Assembly: GCA_016290335.1 (NCBI GenBank)
Contig: JAEETM010000023.1
Coordinates: forward strand, 1-47,218
Reading direction: 5' to 3'
Origin: Treponema sp.
Lineage (GTDB): Bacteria; Spirochaetota; Spirochaetia; Treponematales; Treponemataceae
Length of the DNA: 47,218 nucleotides
Under the pieces are notes generated by a model that saw only the letters and a list, made by a program, of their open reading frames with translations, was not told the origin of the DNA and searched no databases. Positions 1 through 7,817 of this stretch are shown piece by piece (positions within the stretch are counted from its first letter, which is position 1; every line of letters starts with the position of its first letter). The position numbers and the translations under genes are program-made.

Positions 1-70
1 TATTGTTTATATAGTTATGGAAAAACAGTTATTGTCAAATGACGAAGGTGATGAAAATGTTCAAGACTGA
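1..70 (+). CDS. possible 3' end of an upstream gene
   Basis: From base 2 a frame stays open to a TGA at 68-70 and ends in the acidic tail [13 protein letters not shown]. This looks like a genuine C-terminus and would overlap the HTH gene start at 57. HTH regulators of this type are often preceded by a small membrane protein, but too little is visible to identify it. A second frame that ends at 42 is an alternative. Confidence 0.25.
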   Translation, partial: IVYIVMEKQLLSNDEGDENVQD

Positions 71-269
71 TATACATATGTTGCGCTGGGAAACAGGAAT
101 GAAACAGGAAGAACTTGCTGAAAAAGTAGGAGTTCGTAGAGAAACAATCAGTGCTTTAGAGAAAGGAAAATATAATCCATCTTTAAAACTTGCAATGGAT
201 ATTGCGAAAGTTTTTGATAAGAAGGTTGAAGATATTTTTCATTTTTATGAAGATCCCTTAGAACAATAA
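57..269 (+). CDS. small Cro/CI-type HTH transcriptional regulator (YozG-like)
   Basis: A single-domain helix-turn-helix DNA-binding protein of about 70 residues. The motif [36 protein letters not shown] is visible in two pieces: [10 protein letters not shown] (helices 1-2) and [17 protein letters not shown] (recognition helix and following turn), followed by the usual [10 protein letters not shown] tail. Starts at 39, 51 and 57 are possible. GAAGGTG at 44-50 is best spaced for the ATG at 57, and family proteins normally begin only a few residues before the first helix. It sits directly upstream of the type III R-M locus. Whether it controls that locus or belongs to the truncated upstream gene cannot be told. 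The HTH family call is secure; the target is unknown. Confidence 0.85.
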   Translation: MFKTDIHMLRWETGMKQEELAEKVGVRRETISALEKGKYNPSLKLAMDIAKVFDKKVEDIFHFYEDPLEQ

Positions 270-289
270 AACATCAATATTTCTCTTAC

Positions 290-318
290 TTCATAAAGTC
301 TAATTTCAGTGATATAAT
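290..318 (+). promoter_or_regulatory. probable promoter of the type III R-M locus
   Basis: TTCATA (290-295), a 17-bp spacer and a perfect TATAAT (313-318), about 35 nt before the mod ATG at 353. AAAGG at 339-343 serves as ribosome binding site. Confidence 0.5.
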
Positions 319-352
319 TTGAAAAATAATAGATTTGTAAAAGGTTATATTT

Positions 353-2164
353 ATGCCTACGTTAGATTGGATTGGAAAGAAAAAAGTTGTAAATCATCAT
401 TTGGAAGTACCGTTCCGCGTGCTCGAAAAGAAATATGATTTTTCTAGTAAGGATGGGGAAAACAAAATAATCCACGGTGATAACCTTGAAGCTTTAAAAT
501 CTCTTCTTCCCGAATACGAAGGCAAAATAGACTGCATTTATATAGATCCTCCATACAATACCGGAAACGAAGGCTGGGTCTACAATGATAACGTAAACGA
601 CCCGCGCATAAAAAAGTGGCTTGGTGAAGTTGTGGGCAAAGAAAGCGAAGATTTTACCCGTCACGACAAATGGCTTTGTATGATGTATCCCCGCCTTAAA
701 TTGTTGCAGAAACTTTTGAGTGAAAACGGAGCAATTTTTATTAGCATAGATGACAATGAACAGGCAAATCTAAAATTGATTTGTGATGAGATTTTTGGAA
801 GCGTTAATTTTGTGGCGAATGTGAGTTGGCAGAGAACGTATTCAATGCGAAATGATGTAAAGGGAATAGCGTCAGAAGTTGAAAGTATAATCGTCTATGG
901 TAAAAATCCAAACTGGCAACCTAATAGACTCCAAAGAACAGAAGAAATGGATTCAAAATATAAGAATCCCGACAATGATCCTAAAGGTGCTTGGCGTAAT
1001 ATCGTTGCGAGTGCACCAGGAGCAACAACTCATCAAGGAATGGTTTATGCAATTCAAAATCCATTGACAGGTGATTATGCATATCCGCCACAAGGTCGTT
1101 GTTGGTCTTTAGGGCAAGATCAAATGTTAAAGGCCATGAATGAATGGTGTAATTATGAACTAAAAGATTTGCATGATATAGAAAAACGGGCAGAAATGTG
1201 TGGTGTATCGAAAGATAAAATAAAAAAAGATGTTTTTGCCATAGTTTTAAAAGATGATTTAGAAATAGCAAAACAAAAAGCACAGAATATTTTAAATAAT
1301 GGTGTTATTCCTGAATTTTATTTTTCAAAACAAGGGTTTGGTACATTAAGCCGTAAAGCATATCTTAATTCTGTTTCTGGTCGCCCTGTTACAAATTTTT
1401 GGTCATTTGAAGAATGTGGACATACCGATGAAGCTTCTCGTCAATTAAAGAATATGTTCGATGGAAAAGCAATTTTCGACACTCCCAAACCCACACGCCT
1501 AATCGAACGCATTCTGCAAATTGCTACAAACAAAGACTCCATCATCCTCGATTCTTTTGCAGGTTCCGGTACAACTGCTCACGCTGTTTTGAACATGAAT
1601 CGCAAAGACGGCGGTAACCGTAAGTTTATTTTAATAGAAATGATGGACTATGCAGAATCAATTACTGCAGAACGAGTAAAAAGGGTAATCAATGGTTATG
1701 GTGATGTTGAAGGAACTGGTGGAGACTTCAGCTTTTATGAACTTGGCGAACCACTTCTCTTGGATGGTTTAATCAACGAAAAAGTAGACATTCAAAATAT
1801 CCGCGAATATATCTGGTTCACGGAAACGCATACTAAGATTCCCGTATCAAGTACGGGAATGACAACGAGTACGGGAATGACAGCAGACAAGAATGCTATG
1901 ACGGCTGACAAGAATGTCATTGTCGGGCTTGACCCGACAATCTCCGACAATGAATATTTTCTCGGCAAACATAACAACGCTTCCTACTGGTTCTTCTATA
2001 AGAAAAACGAAGAAACCTGTTTGAATTATGATTTTTTAAGTACAATGAAAACAAAAGCAGACCAATACATTATTTATGCCGATGTCTGCCGCTTGCCGGA
2101 ATCATTTCTAAAAGAGCATAATATTGTTTTTAAGAAAATCCCACGCGAAATACAAAAGTTCTAG
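353..2164 (+). CDS. mod: type III restriction-modification DNA methyltransferase (Mod)
   Basis: An N6-adenine or N4-cytosine methyltransferase of the beta class, predicted to supply both modification and sequence recognition for the type III system. The catalytic motif DPPYNTG lies at residues 65-71 and the AdoMet-binding motif SFAGSGTT at 401-408, the order (IV before I) that defines the beta class. The central region of about 300 residues is the expected target-recognition domain. Residues about 495-531 are translated from an inserted pair of palindromic repeats (1836-1943) and read KIPVSSTGMT through GLDPTIS. The frame stays open through it and on to a plausible C-terminus, so the protein is probably full length with a foreign loop. 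The gene leads an operon with two small genes and res. Confidence 0.93.
   Translation: MPTLDWIGKKKVVNHHLEVPFRVLEKKYDFSSKDGENKIIHGDNLEALKSLLPEYEGKIDCIYIDPPYNTGNEGWVYNDNVNDPRIKKWLGEVVGKESEDFTRHDKWLCMMYPRLKLLQKLLSENGAIFISIDDNEQANLKLICDEIFGSVNFVANVSWQRTYSMRNDVKGIASEVESIIVYGKNPNWQPNRLQRTEEMDSKYKNPDNDPKGAWRNIVASAPGATTHQGMVYAIQNPLTGDYAYPPQGRCWSLGQDQMLKAMNEWCNYELKDLHDIEKRAEMCGVSKDKIKKDVFAIVLKDDLEIAKQKAQNILNNGVIPEFYFSKQGFGTLSRKAYLNSVSGRPVTNFWSFEECGHTDEASRQLKNMFDGKAIFDTPKPTRLIERILQIATNKDSIILDSFAGSGTTAHAVLNMNRKDGGNRKFILIEMMDYAESITAERVKRVINGYGDVEGTGGDFSFYELGEPLLLDGLINEKVDIQNIREYIWFTETHTKIPVSSTGMTTSTGMTADKNAMTADKNVIVGLDPTISDNEYFLGKHNNASYWFFYKKNEETCLNYDFLSTMKTKADQYIIYADVCRLPESFLKEHNIVFKKIPREIQKF
1836..1943 (+). 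repeat. composite palindromic element inserted in frame in mod
   Basis: A forward unit (1836-1864, AGATT…AATGACA with 9-bp arms ATTCCCGTA/TACGGGAAT around TCAAG), a partial copy (1867-1882, GAGTACGGGAATGACA), two imperfect direct copies of GACAAGAATG, and an inverted unit (1915-1943, TGTCATTGTCGGG…). The total insertion is about 108 nt, a multiple of three with no stop, translated as about 36 residues. Confidence 0.85.
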
Positions 2165-2197
2165 AAAGTGTGGTATAATAAAAATGGAGGTAAATTT

Positions 2198-2425
2198 ATG
2201 AGAAAAGAATTTTGCGAAAAAGATGGTATTTTAATTACATACACAGAAACAGATGTTTGTTTTGAAGATTGTAAAACGGCAGAATCAGTTTTAATTGCAA
2301 ATGATGGTACAGTTCTTCACTCAAATTTTAACGATGAAAAAAATGAATATTTCAAAGAATATCTTAAAAAGATTTACCCAGCCATTACTTCATTCAGAAG
2401 TCTTGATTCTTTGGAGATTGCTTAA
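2198..2425 (+). CDS. small protein of unknown function in the type III R-M operon
   Basis: A 75-residue acidic protein that I do not recognise. The ATG at 2198 is chosen because GGAGG (2186-2190) lies 7 nt upstream; an ATG at 2168 in the same frame has no ribosome binding site. Its TAA overlaps the next ATG (TAATG), so it is translationally coupled to the DUF4160 gene. DUF4160 genes are commonly paired with a DUF2442 gene, but this protein shows no obvious DUF2442 pattern, so a partner role is inference from position only. Residues such as KDGILITYTETDVCFEDC suggest a small beta-rich fold. Confidence 0.7.
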   Translation: MRKEFCEKDGILITYTETDVCFEDCKTAESVLIANDGTVLHSNFNDEKNEYFKEYLKKIYPAITSFRSLDSLEIA

Positions 2426-2700
2426 TGCCACAATTTATAAGAGCAGCCGGATTTAAAATATATTTTTGGTCAAACGAAAAAGATGAACCTATTCACTTTC
2501 ATGCTACAAAAGGCGATCCAAATGAAAATGATACTAAGTTCTGGCTTTTACAAAATGGTTCAATACAACTTGCTCACAACAAAGGTCGTATTTCCGATAA
2601 AGATCTGTCAAAAATTATGTCAGTAATGCAATTGTATTATTCTGAATTTATAGAATTTTGGAAAACTTATTTTGGTGGAACAGTAAAATTTTATAAATAG
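2425..2700 (+). CDS. DUF4160 domain-containing protein
   Basis: A 91-residue protein with the DUF4160 pattern: MPQFIRAAGFKIYFWSNEKDEP near the start, the diagnostic HFHATKGD, and a C-terminal helix (MQLYYSEFIEFWKTYFG). The biochemical function of DUF4160 is not established; these proteins usually occur in two-gene cassettes with a small partner, sometimes described as toxin-antitoxin-like. Here the pair (with 2198-2425) sits between mod and res of a type III R-M operon. It overlaps the previous gene by one base and ends 12 nt before res. Confidence 0.8.
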   Translation: MPQFIRAAGFKIYFWSNEKDEPIHFHATKGDPNENDTKFWLLQNGSIQLAHNKGRISDKDLSKIMSVMQLYYSEFIEFWKTYFGGTVKFYK

Positions 2701-2712
2701 TTAGGCATCTTT

Positions 2713-5358
2713 ATGGAATTAAAATCGTATCAAGCTACTGTAATAAATGATTTATCTCGTTTTTTAGATATTCTTCAAGAGAAAAAAAATATATCAGATT
2801 CTTATTCCTATTTCTGGGAAAATCACGAGCGTACTCCTCTTGAACCTAGACTTGGAGAAACAATTGAACCTTATGATAATTCTGTAAAAGGATGTCCTCA
2901 TGTTTGTATGAAGGTTCCAACAGCTGGTGGTAAAACCTTTATAGCCTGTTCTTCATTAAAAGTAATTTTTGATCACTTTGGAAAAGAAAAAAAACGAGCT
3001 GTAGTTTGGCTTGTTCCTTCAGATGCAATTCTCCAGCAGACACTGGCAAATCTAAAAAATCCAGAGCATCCGTATAGGCAGAAAATTGATATTGATTTTT
3101 CAGGAAAGGTTGAAGTATATAATAAAAATGAACTTCTAAATGGAGCTGGTCTTTCTGTTGAATCTGTAAATCAAAATCTCAGTATTTTTGTAATGAGCTA
3201 TGACAGCTTCAGAACAAGCAATAAAGATGGTCGAAAAGTTTATGAAGACAACGGATATCTCCAAAAGCTTTCTCCAATGCTTGCTAATCAATCTATAGAC
3301 GACACAATTACAGTAATGAAGATTTTACAATCTTTAAATCCTGTTGTCGTAGTAGATGAAAGCCACAATGCAAAATCAGATCTTTCTATTCAGATGCTCA
3401 ATGAGTTAAATGCTTCCTTCATTTTAGACTTAACTGCAACACCAAGAAAGAACAGTAACATCATTACTTTTGTCCCGGCAATTGAACTTAAAAAAGCAAA
3501 TATGATTAAGCTTCCGGTTATAGTTTCAAATCAGCCGGACAAACACAGTGTAATTAATACTGCAATTTATTTACAAAAACAATTAGAGCAGAAAGCTCAA
3601 ATCGCTTACAATTCAGGCACAGATTCATACATTCGTCCAATTGTTTTATTCCAGGCCCAACCAAAGAAGGGTGAAGAAAATACAACTTACGATAAAATTA
3701 AACAGATTCTAATTAAGAAAGGTATTCCAGAAGAAGAAATAAAAATAAAGACTTCCGATAAAAACGAACTTGCAGGTATAAATCTTTCTGATAGTGAATG
3801 TAAAGTAAAATATATTATTACAGTGAATGCTTTAAAAGAAGGTTGGGATTGTCCGTTTGCATATATTCTTGCAAGCCTTGCAGATAGGAGTTCAACAGTA
3901 GATGTTGAGCAGATTTTAGGACGAGTTTTACGATTACCTTATACAAGAAGACATTCGATTTCTGAACTCAATTTAAGTTATGTTCTTACTTCATCCTCAA
4001 ACTTTTTGCAGACAATGCAACAGATTGTAAAAGGTTTAAATGCAGCTGGATTTACAGATAAAGATTACAGAATTGCAAATCCAATTGAATCAACAGCTTC
4101 AACATTAACTGTTAATCAAAAACATGAAGAAGAAAAACAGCAGACAATATCTTATGATGATACGCAGGATGATTTAGATTTTATTATTTCAGAACCTCAG
4201 GTATCTTATGGAAATACTGATTCTGTTGTTTCAAATATTTCCACAAAAGTAAAAGATGATGTCGAGAGCATTATAGAAAGAGCCAGCGTTGAAGAAAAAT
4301 CTTTTTCACAGGAAGCTCTGGATTTAACACAGAAAGAACAAGAGGGATATATTTTAATTCCATCAGAAATGGGTAATCAAGTTATGAAAGCAAAAATTAA
4401 TGAAGTGTTCCTGCAATCAGCAAAAGACGTAAAGCTTCCTCAATTCTGTACAATTGAAAATGTTGGTGACTTATTTGGTGGAAGTGAAAAAAAAGTATTA
4501 TTTGATAAAAACACACTTCTTGAAGAGTTTAAACTTAGTAAAGCAGATACAGAAATAGATTTTGAATTAGGCGAAACTAACATTTATAAAGTAGATTTAA
4601 GTGAAACAAATAAAGATAATACGCCGTCCTTTTCGCAGGTTGATGGTAGACAGCGAGATTTCCTTTTAAAATTATTAGCAGATCCTAAACAGCGGCCTGC
4701 AATGAAAGAAGCCTTTGCCAGCACTTTATTTGATAACATTGGAAATATGTATCCTATAGCAGATGCTGAAATAAAAAAATATATCGAAAGAATTATTGAT
4801 GATTTTACAGATGCTCAGTTTACAGATTTAGCTTCAAATGATTATACATATTCTTTAGCAATTAAAAATAAAATTAACAAATTGTCAAAAGAATATGTAA
4901 AGACAAACTTTAAACATAATCTTGCTTCAAATAAAATTATTGCAGAAATAGACTGGAGTCTTCCTCTTGAAAAACCTATATTAAAAATTTGTCCTGCTAT
5001 TATAAAATCTCTTTATGATAAAGAAGAATCCATAAATGGCTTTGAACTTGAAGTTATAAACTCTGTTGCAAATATGGAAAATATAGAATGGTGGACTCGT
5101 AACAGAGAGAAAAAAGATTTTTGTATTAATGGATTTATAAACCATTATCCTGATTTTATTATAAAAACTAAAAAAGGAAATATTGTTTTACTGGAAACAA
5201 AAGGTGACCATCTTGATGCTTCTGATAAAATTGAACTTGGTAGATTATGGGAAGCAAAAGCTGGAAATAAGTTTAAGTATTTTTTGGTTTATGATAAACG
5301 AACAGTCGATGGTACATATACAAAAGATGAGTTTTTGGGAATAATAAAAAACTTGTAA
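2713..5358 (+). CDS. res: type III restriction enzyme Res subunit (helicase-nuclease)
   Basis: The ATP-dependent restriction subunit that works with Mod to cut unmodified DNA. Superfamily 2 helicase motifs appear in order: VPTAGGKT (Walker A, residues 68-75), VVDESHNAKSD (DEAH-box equivalent, about 213-223), LDLTATP (motif III, about 237), NALKEGWDCPFAYILASL (motif V region) and QILGRVLRLP (motif VI). The C-terminal nuclease is a PD-(D/E)XK domain with YPDFIIKTKKGNIVLLETKGD at about 811-831, giving PD…ETK. The length of 881 residues is normal for Res. All key motifs look intact, so the system is probably active. It is the last gene of the mod operon; the ribosome binding site is weak (TTAGGCATCTTT), suggesting coupling to the upstream gene. 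Confidence 0.93.
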   Translation: MELKSYQATVINDLSRFLDILQEKKNISDSYSYFWENHERTPLEPRLGETIEPYDNSVKGCPHVCMKVPTAGGKTFIACSSLKVIFDHFGKEKKRAVVWLVPSDAILQQTLANLKNPEHPYRQKIDIDFSGKVEVYNKNELLNGAGLSVESVNQNLSIFVMSYDSFRTSNKDGRKVYEDNGYLQKLSPMLANQSIDDTITVMKILQSLNPVVVVDESHNAKSDLSIQMLNELNASFILDLTATPRKNSNIITFVPAIELKKANMIKLPVIVSNQPDKHSVINTAIYLQKQLEQKAQIAYNSGTDSYIRPIVLFQAQPKKGEENTTYDKIKQILIKKGIPEEEIKIKTSDKNELAGINLSDSECKVKYIITVNALKEGWDCPFAYILASLADRSSTVDVEQILGRVLRLPYTRRHSISELNLSYVLTSSSNFLQTMQQIVKGLNAAGFTDKDYRIANPIESTASTLTVNQKHEEEKQQTISYDDTQDDLDFIISEPQVSYGNTDSVVSNISTKVKDDVESIIERASVEEKSFSQEALDLTQKEQEGYILIPSEMGNQVMKAKINEVFLQSAKDVKLPQFCTIENVGDLFGGSEKKVLFDKNTLLEEFKLSKADTEIDFELGETNIYKVDLSETNKDNTPSFSQVDGRQRDFLLKLLADPKQRPAMKEAFASTLFDNIGNMYPIADAEIKKYIERIIDDFTDAQFTDLASNDYTYSLAIKNKINKLSKEYVKTNFKHNLASNKIIAEIDWSLPLEKPILKICPAIIKSLYDKEESINGFELEVINSVANMENIEWWTRNREKKDFCINGFINHYPDFIIKTKKGNIVLLETKGDHLDASDKIELGRLWEAKAGNKFKYFLVYDKRTVDGTYTKDEFLGIIKNL

Positions 5359-5376
5359 ATAAAAAGAGATAACCTT

Positions 5377-6222
5377 ATGCAACAAAAATTATTCAGATTC
5401 TTTTCGATTTTATTTATCCTTTTAGGAGCTATTTCAATTTTCTATGATGTCATACTCATTTGCACCTGCCCTGGAACTTTTTGGGATAATGTAATTTCCT
5501 TTACACATATTTGGTCGGCACTTGGAGTGTATTGTTTTTTCTGCGGAATATGGCGGATTAAAAAAGGTAGCGCTTTTGTGAAGGCTTGGAATAAAAAAGC
5601 AAAACTAACAGTTGGTAGTTTTGCTGGAGTTGCAATCATCATCAGCGTAATAAACTTGTGTTTTATTTTGAACCCGGTTCTTGCCAGCGAGGATGATGAA
5701 GTTGATTATGTGATTCTTCTTGGTGGCGGAATTAGTAAAGATGGTAAGCTGCCAAAGTCTGTGGTGGCGCGTGGAGAAAAAGCGGCGGAATATCTTAATC
5801 AGCACAAGAATGCAGTTTGCGTGGTGACTGGAGGAACTTTACATTTTTTGCCGGTAGCCGAAGCACCAGAGTTAAAAAATCTTCTTGTTCAAAATGGAGT
5901 TGAAGCTTCAAGGATTCTTGTGGAAGACCAGGCATTGGATACAATTCAGAACTTTCAGTACAGCTGTAAAATGCTTGCCGATTTTGAAGGTCTTTCCCAG
6001 CAGCAGATTTTGGATAGTCGCATTGCAGTTGTTACAAGCTATTTTCATTTGCGTCGAGCAGAACGTCTTGCAAAGAGGATGGGCTTTACCTGCATAAAAG
6101 GAGTTGGTTCAAAAACTCCGCCGCTGAATGTTTTGCATACTTATGTAAGGGAAATCTGTGCCTACATAAAATTGAATCTGCGGATTATGCTCACCGGCCA
6201 ACCAAAAAAAATTGTGAATTGA
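5377..6222 (+). CDS. YdcF/SanA-family (DUF218) membrane protein
   Basis: Three hydrophobic segments at the N-terminus (about residues 8-28, 45-62 and 78-98) precede a soluble DUF218 domain (about 106-265). The domain carries VDYVILLGGGISKDGKLP, a VVTGG loop, the conserved A-x-E-A-x-x-L region (VAEAPELKNLL), ILVEDQALDTIQN and VTSYFHLRRAERLAKRMG, all typical of YdcF/SanA proteins. These are linked to envelope function, but the reaction is not known. The start is the ATG at 5377, only 18 nt after res, so it may share that transcript although the function appears unrelated. A strong hairpin follows the stop. Confidence 0.85.
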   Translation: MQQKLFRFFSILFILLGAISIFYDVILICTCPGTFWDNVISFTHIWSALGVYCFFCGIWRIKKGSAFVKAWNKKAKLTVGSFAGVAIIISVINLCFILNPVLASEDDEVDYVILLGGGISKDGKLPKSVVARGEKAAEYLNQHKNAVCVVTGGTLHFLPVAEAPELKNLLVQNGVEASRILVEDQALDTIQNFQYSCKMLADFEGLSQQQILDSRIAVVTSYFHLRRAERLAKRMGFTCIKGVGSKTPPLNVLHTYVREICAYIKLNLRIMLTGQPKKIVN

Positions 6223-6227
6223 TGACA

Positions 6228-6306
6228 CAAGTTTTGCTTTGCAAAACTTGAAGCGAACCTAAAAAAGTTGGCGGTAACCAAAAAACAGTCAGGTTCGCTA
6301 TTTTTG
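6228..6306. terminator. bidirectional terminator-like hairpins between convergent genes
   Basis: A perfect 10-bp hairpin, CAAGTTTTGC (6228-6237)/GCAAAACTTG (6241-6250) with loop TTT, lies right after the YdcF stop. A second stem, AGCGAACCT (6252-6260)/AGGTTCGCT (6291-6299), is followed by ATTTTTG. On the minus strand the first hairpin is followed within 20 nt by a T-run, so it could stop the GNAT transcript. Confidence 0.55.
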
Positions 6307-6309
6307 TTA

Positions 6310-7263
6310 CTAGAAATAACAAATCTCAAAATCACACTTTTCGGTAAAACCAATTCTATGGTAGAGTTGCAGGGCAGGGTTGTTTTTATCTTTTACAAAC
6401 AGGCAGACTTTTCTGTTTGTCTTTTTTATTCTGCCACAAATTGCATAAACAAGATTCCAGGCATAATAATTTTTTCTGTAAAGAGGATGTGTGTAAACTC
6501 CGCCTAACTGCACCCAATGTATACCGATAGCGTTTGTGTTAGCTTTGGCTACCACTTCATCATCAGAATAAAGCGCAAAGCACAATTGATTTTTCAAAAT
6601 CTGCTTAAGCGATGCCGAACATTCCAAATCCGAAACCTGCTTGTTAGCCGGGGCTACCTCTTTTACAATATATTTTTTTTGCAGCTCAAACAGCGAATCA
6701 AAATCATTATCATTACAACGACGAATTTCATCATCACAGCTAAGAGGCTCCGGTGGCGGCAAAAGATATTCATCAAGTGTCATAAGCTTGTAATGATTTG
6801 TCTGCTGCGGTTCAAGAGATTTAGTCTGCAAAATGGAAAGGATAAAATCTGTGCCAATGCTTTCGCCGTTTATAACTTTTATTTTCTTTTCGGTAAAAAC
6901 TTTTTGCTCATCAAAAAATTGCAGGAGAGCCTGGGCCAGTTCTGTCATTGCCGGATTTAAATCAATTGTCATTGTCGAACTTGATTCGACAATCTCATTA
7001 CTAGATTCCCGTGTCTGGCACTGGCACGGGAATGACAGTGTTTGTGTTTCAATATTTGGAATACAATGAAGTAATGTTTTATCAAAAAAAATCACACCGA
7101 CAATATCCTTTGCAGTTTGTACGGAATCATTTTTTGAGATGATAAAAATGTGTTCGTCTTTTTTCCGAATGTGCGAAGCCAGCGTTACGCATTTATATTC
7201 ATAAGGAGCAATAAACTCCTCAATCATTGGAAAGGTCCGCCCGCTCGCCGCAATAAAGTTCAT
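6310..7263 (-). CDS. GNAT-family N-acetyltransferase with an internal palindromic-element insertion
   Basis: A 317-residue protein whose C-terminal third (about 180-317) is a GNAT fold. The acetyl-CoA loop region is QLGGVYTHPLYRKNYYAWNLV (motif A; R-x-x-x-x-x/A is degenerate) and NNPALQLYHRIGF is the typical motif B near the end. The substrate is unknown. The N-terminal part (1-170) is not recognised. Residues about 74-100 (TLSFPCQCQTRESSNE, then IVESSSTMTI) are encoded by an inverted pair of palindromic repeats (6967-7037), which the frame passes through without a stop. No clear Shine-Dalgarno precedes the ATG at 7263. It is convergent with the YdcF gene and divergent from the GntR operon. 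Confidence 0.75.
   Translation of the reverse strand: MNFIAASGRTFPMIEEFIAPYEYKCVTLASHIRKKDEHIFIISKNDSVQTAKDIVGVIFFDKTLLHCIPNIETQTLSFPCQCQTRESSNEIVESSSTMTIDLNPAMTELAQALLQFFDEQKVFTEKKIKVINGESIGTDFILSILQTKSLEPQQTNHYKLMTLDEYLLPPPEPLSCDDEIRRCNDNDFDSLFELQKKYIVKEVAPANKQVSDLECSASLKQILKNQLCFALYSDDEVVAKANTNAIGIHWVQLGGVYTHPLYRKNYYAWNLVYAICGRIKKTNRKVCLFVKDKNNPALQLYHRIGFTEKCDFEICYF
6967..7037 (-). repeat. composite palindromic element inserted in frame in the GNAT gene
   Basis: Two units in inverted orientation separated by 7 nt. Unit 6967-6995 (TGTCATTGTCGAA…CAATCT) has arms around TTGA/TCAA. Unit 7003-7037 (AGATTCCCGTGTC…AATGACA) has an enlarged loop. Here the AGATT ends face each other, opposite to the arrangement in mod. 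The coding frame of the GNAT gene is maintained across both. Confidence 0.8.
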
Positions 7264-7285
7264 AAGAATAGTTTATCACAAAAAA

Positions 7286-7312
7286 AGATGCTGAAACAAG
7301 TTCAGCATGACA
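7286..7312 (+). repeat. solo palindromic element (variant stem)
   Basis: AGATGCTGAAACAAG followed by TTCAGCATGACA: the same AGAT…ATGACA ends and CAAG loop as the other copies, but with a completely different stem (ATGCTGAA/TTCAGCAT). It lies in the divergent region between the GNAT gene and the GntR operon promoter. Confidence 0.7.
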
Positions 7313-7338
7313 GTATGGAAAAAAGATATAAAAAAGTG

Positions 7339-7394
7339 TTGACAGTGTTGTTGTATTATTGTATTATACACTTAATACAGTAATACTTTAATAC
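7339..7394 (+). promoter_or_regulatory. promoter and symmetric operator array of the GntR-ABC operon
   Basis: A consensus promoter: TTGACA (7339-7344), 17-bp spacer, TATTAT (7362-7367). GTATTA occurs at 7353 and 7361 and its complement TAATAC at 7373, 7381 and 7389. Copies within each arm are exactly 8 bp apart and the two arms are symmetric about 7369.5. The inner pair is GTATTA-N6-TAATAC and overlaps the -10, so repression by the downstream GntR protein is the natural reading. Confidence 0.8.
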
Positions 7395-7445
7395 AATTGC
7401 GTGCTGAAAATATGGCATGACAAACATTCCTTTTTCGGAGGATAT

Positions 7446-7799
7446 ATGAATTATCAATTTACAAATGATAAGCCGATTTATCTTCAGATTATGGATGCTT
7501 TTAAAACTGCAATTGTGTCTGGGGAATTAAAACCTGGCGGACGGCTGGATTCGGTGCGGGATCTGGCAATGGCGGCAAAGGTAAATCCGAACACGATGCA
7601 GAAAGCACTTTCTGAACTTGAAAGAATCGGGTTGGTTCGCACGGAGCGTACTTCGGGGCGATTTATAACGGAGGATGGAGATTTAATCGACAAGATGAAA
7701 ACAGAAATTGCCGAAACCGAAATTGAGCTTTTCCTAAAAAAAATGGAAGCTCTTGGCTTGAACAAAGCTGAGGTGATTGAGCTTTTGAAAAATCAGTAA
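7446..7799 (+). CDS. GntR-family (YtrA subfamily) transcriptional regulator
   Basis: A 117-residue winged-helix regulator: PIYLQIMDAFKTAIVSGELKPGGRLDSVRDLAMAAKVNPNTMQKALSELERIGLV appears as the segments PIYLQIMDAFK, SVRDLAMAAKVNPNTM and ALSELERIGLV. The short C-terminal helical tail (about 40 residues) is typical of the YtrA branch, which controls ABC transporter genes. The ATG at 7446 is chosen because GGAGGA (7437-7442) precedes it; an upstream in-frame start at 7401 lacks support. It is the first gene of an operon with an ABC ATPase and permease and probably represses its own promoter through the GTATTA/TAATAC array. YtrA regulators often respond to cell-wall-active antibiotics; the signal here is unknown. 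Confidence 0.93.
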   Translation: MNYQFTNDKPIYLQIMDAFKTAIVSGELKPGGRLDSVRDLAMAAKVNPNTMQKALSELERIGLVRTERTSGRFITEDGDLIDKMKTEIAETEIELFLKKMEALGLNKAEVIELLKNQ

Positions 7800-7817
7800 A
7801 CACAGGAGGAAAGATAT

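Noticed and set aside
353..2164. Simple-sequence phase variation of mod
   Set aside because: No homopolymer or tetranucleotide tract long enough to slip was seen; the repeat in the gene is a palindromic insertion.
2168..2197. Upstream start for the 75-residue protein in the type III operon
   Set aside because: No ribosome binding site, whereas GGAGG fits the ATG at 2198.
6517..6960. Plus-strand open frame opposite the GNAT gene
   Set aside because: The minus strand shows clear GNAT motifs; the plus frame has none.
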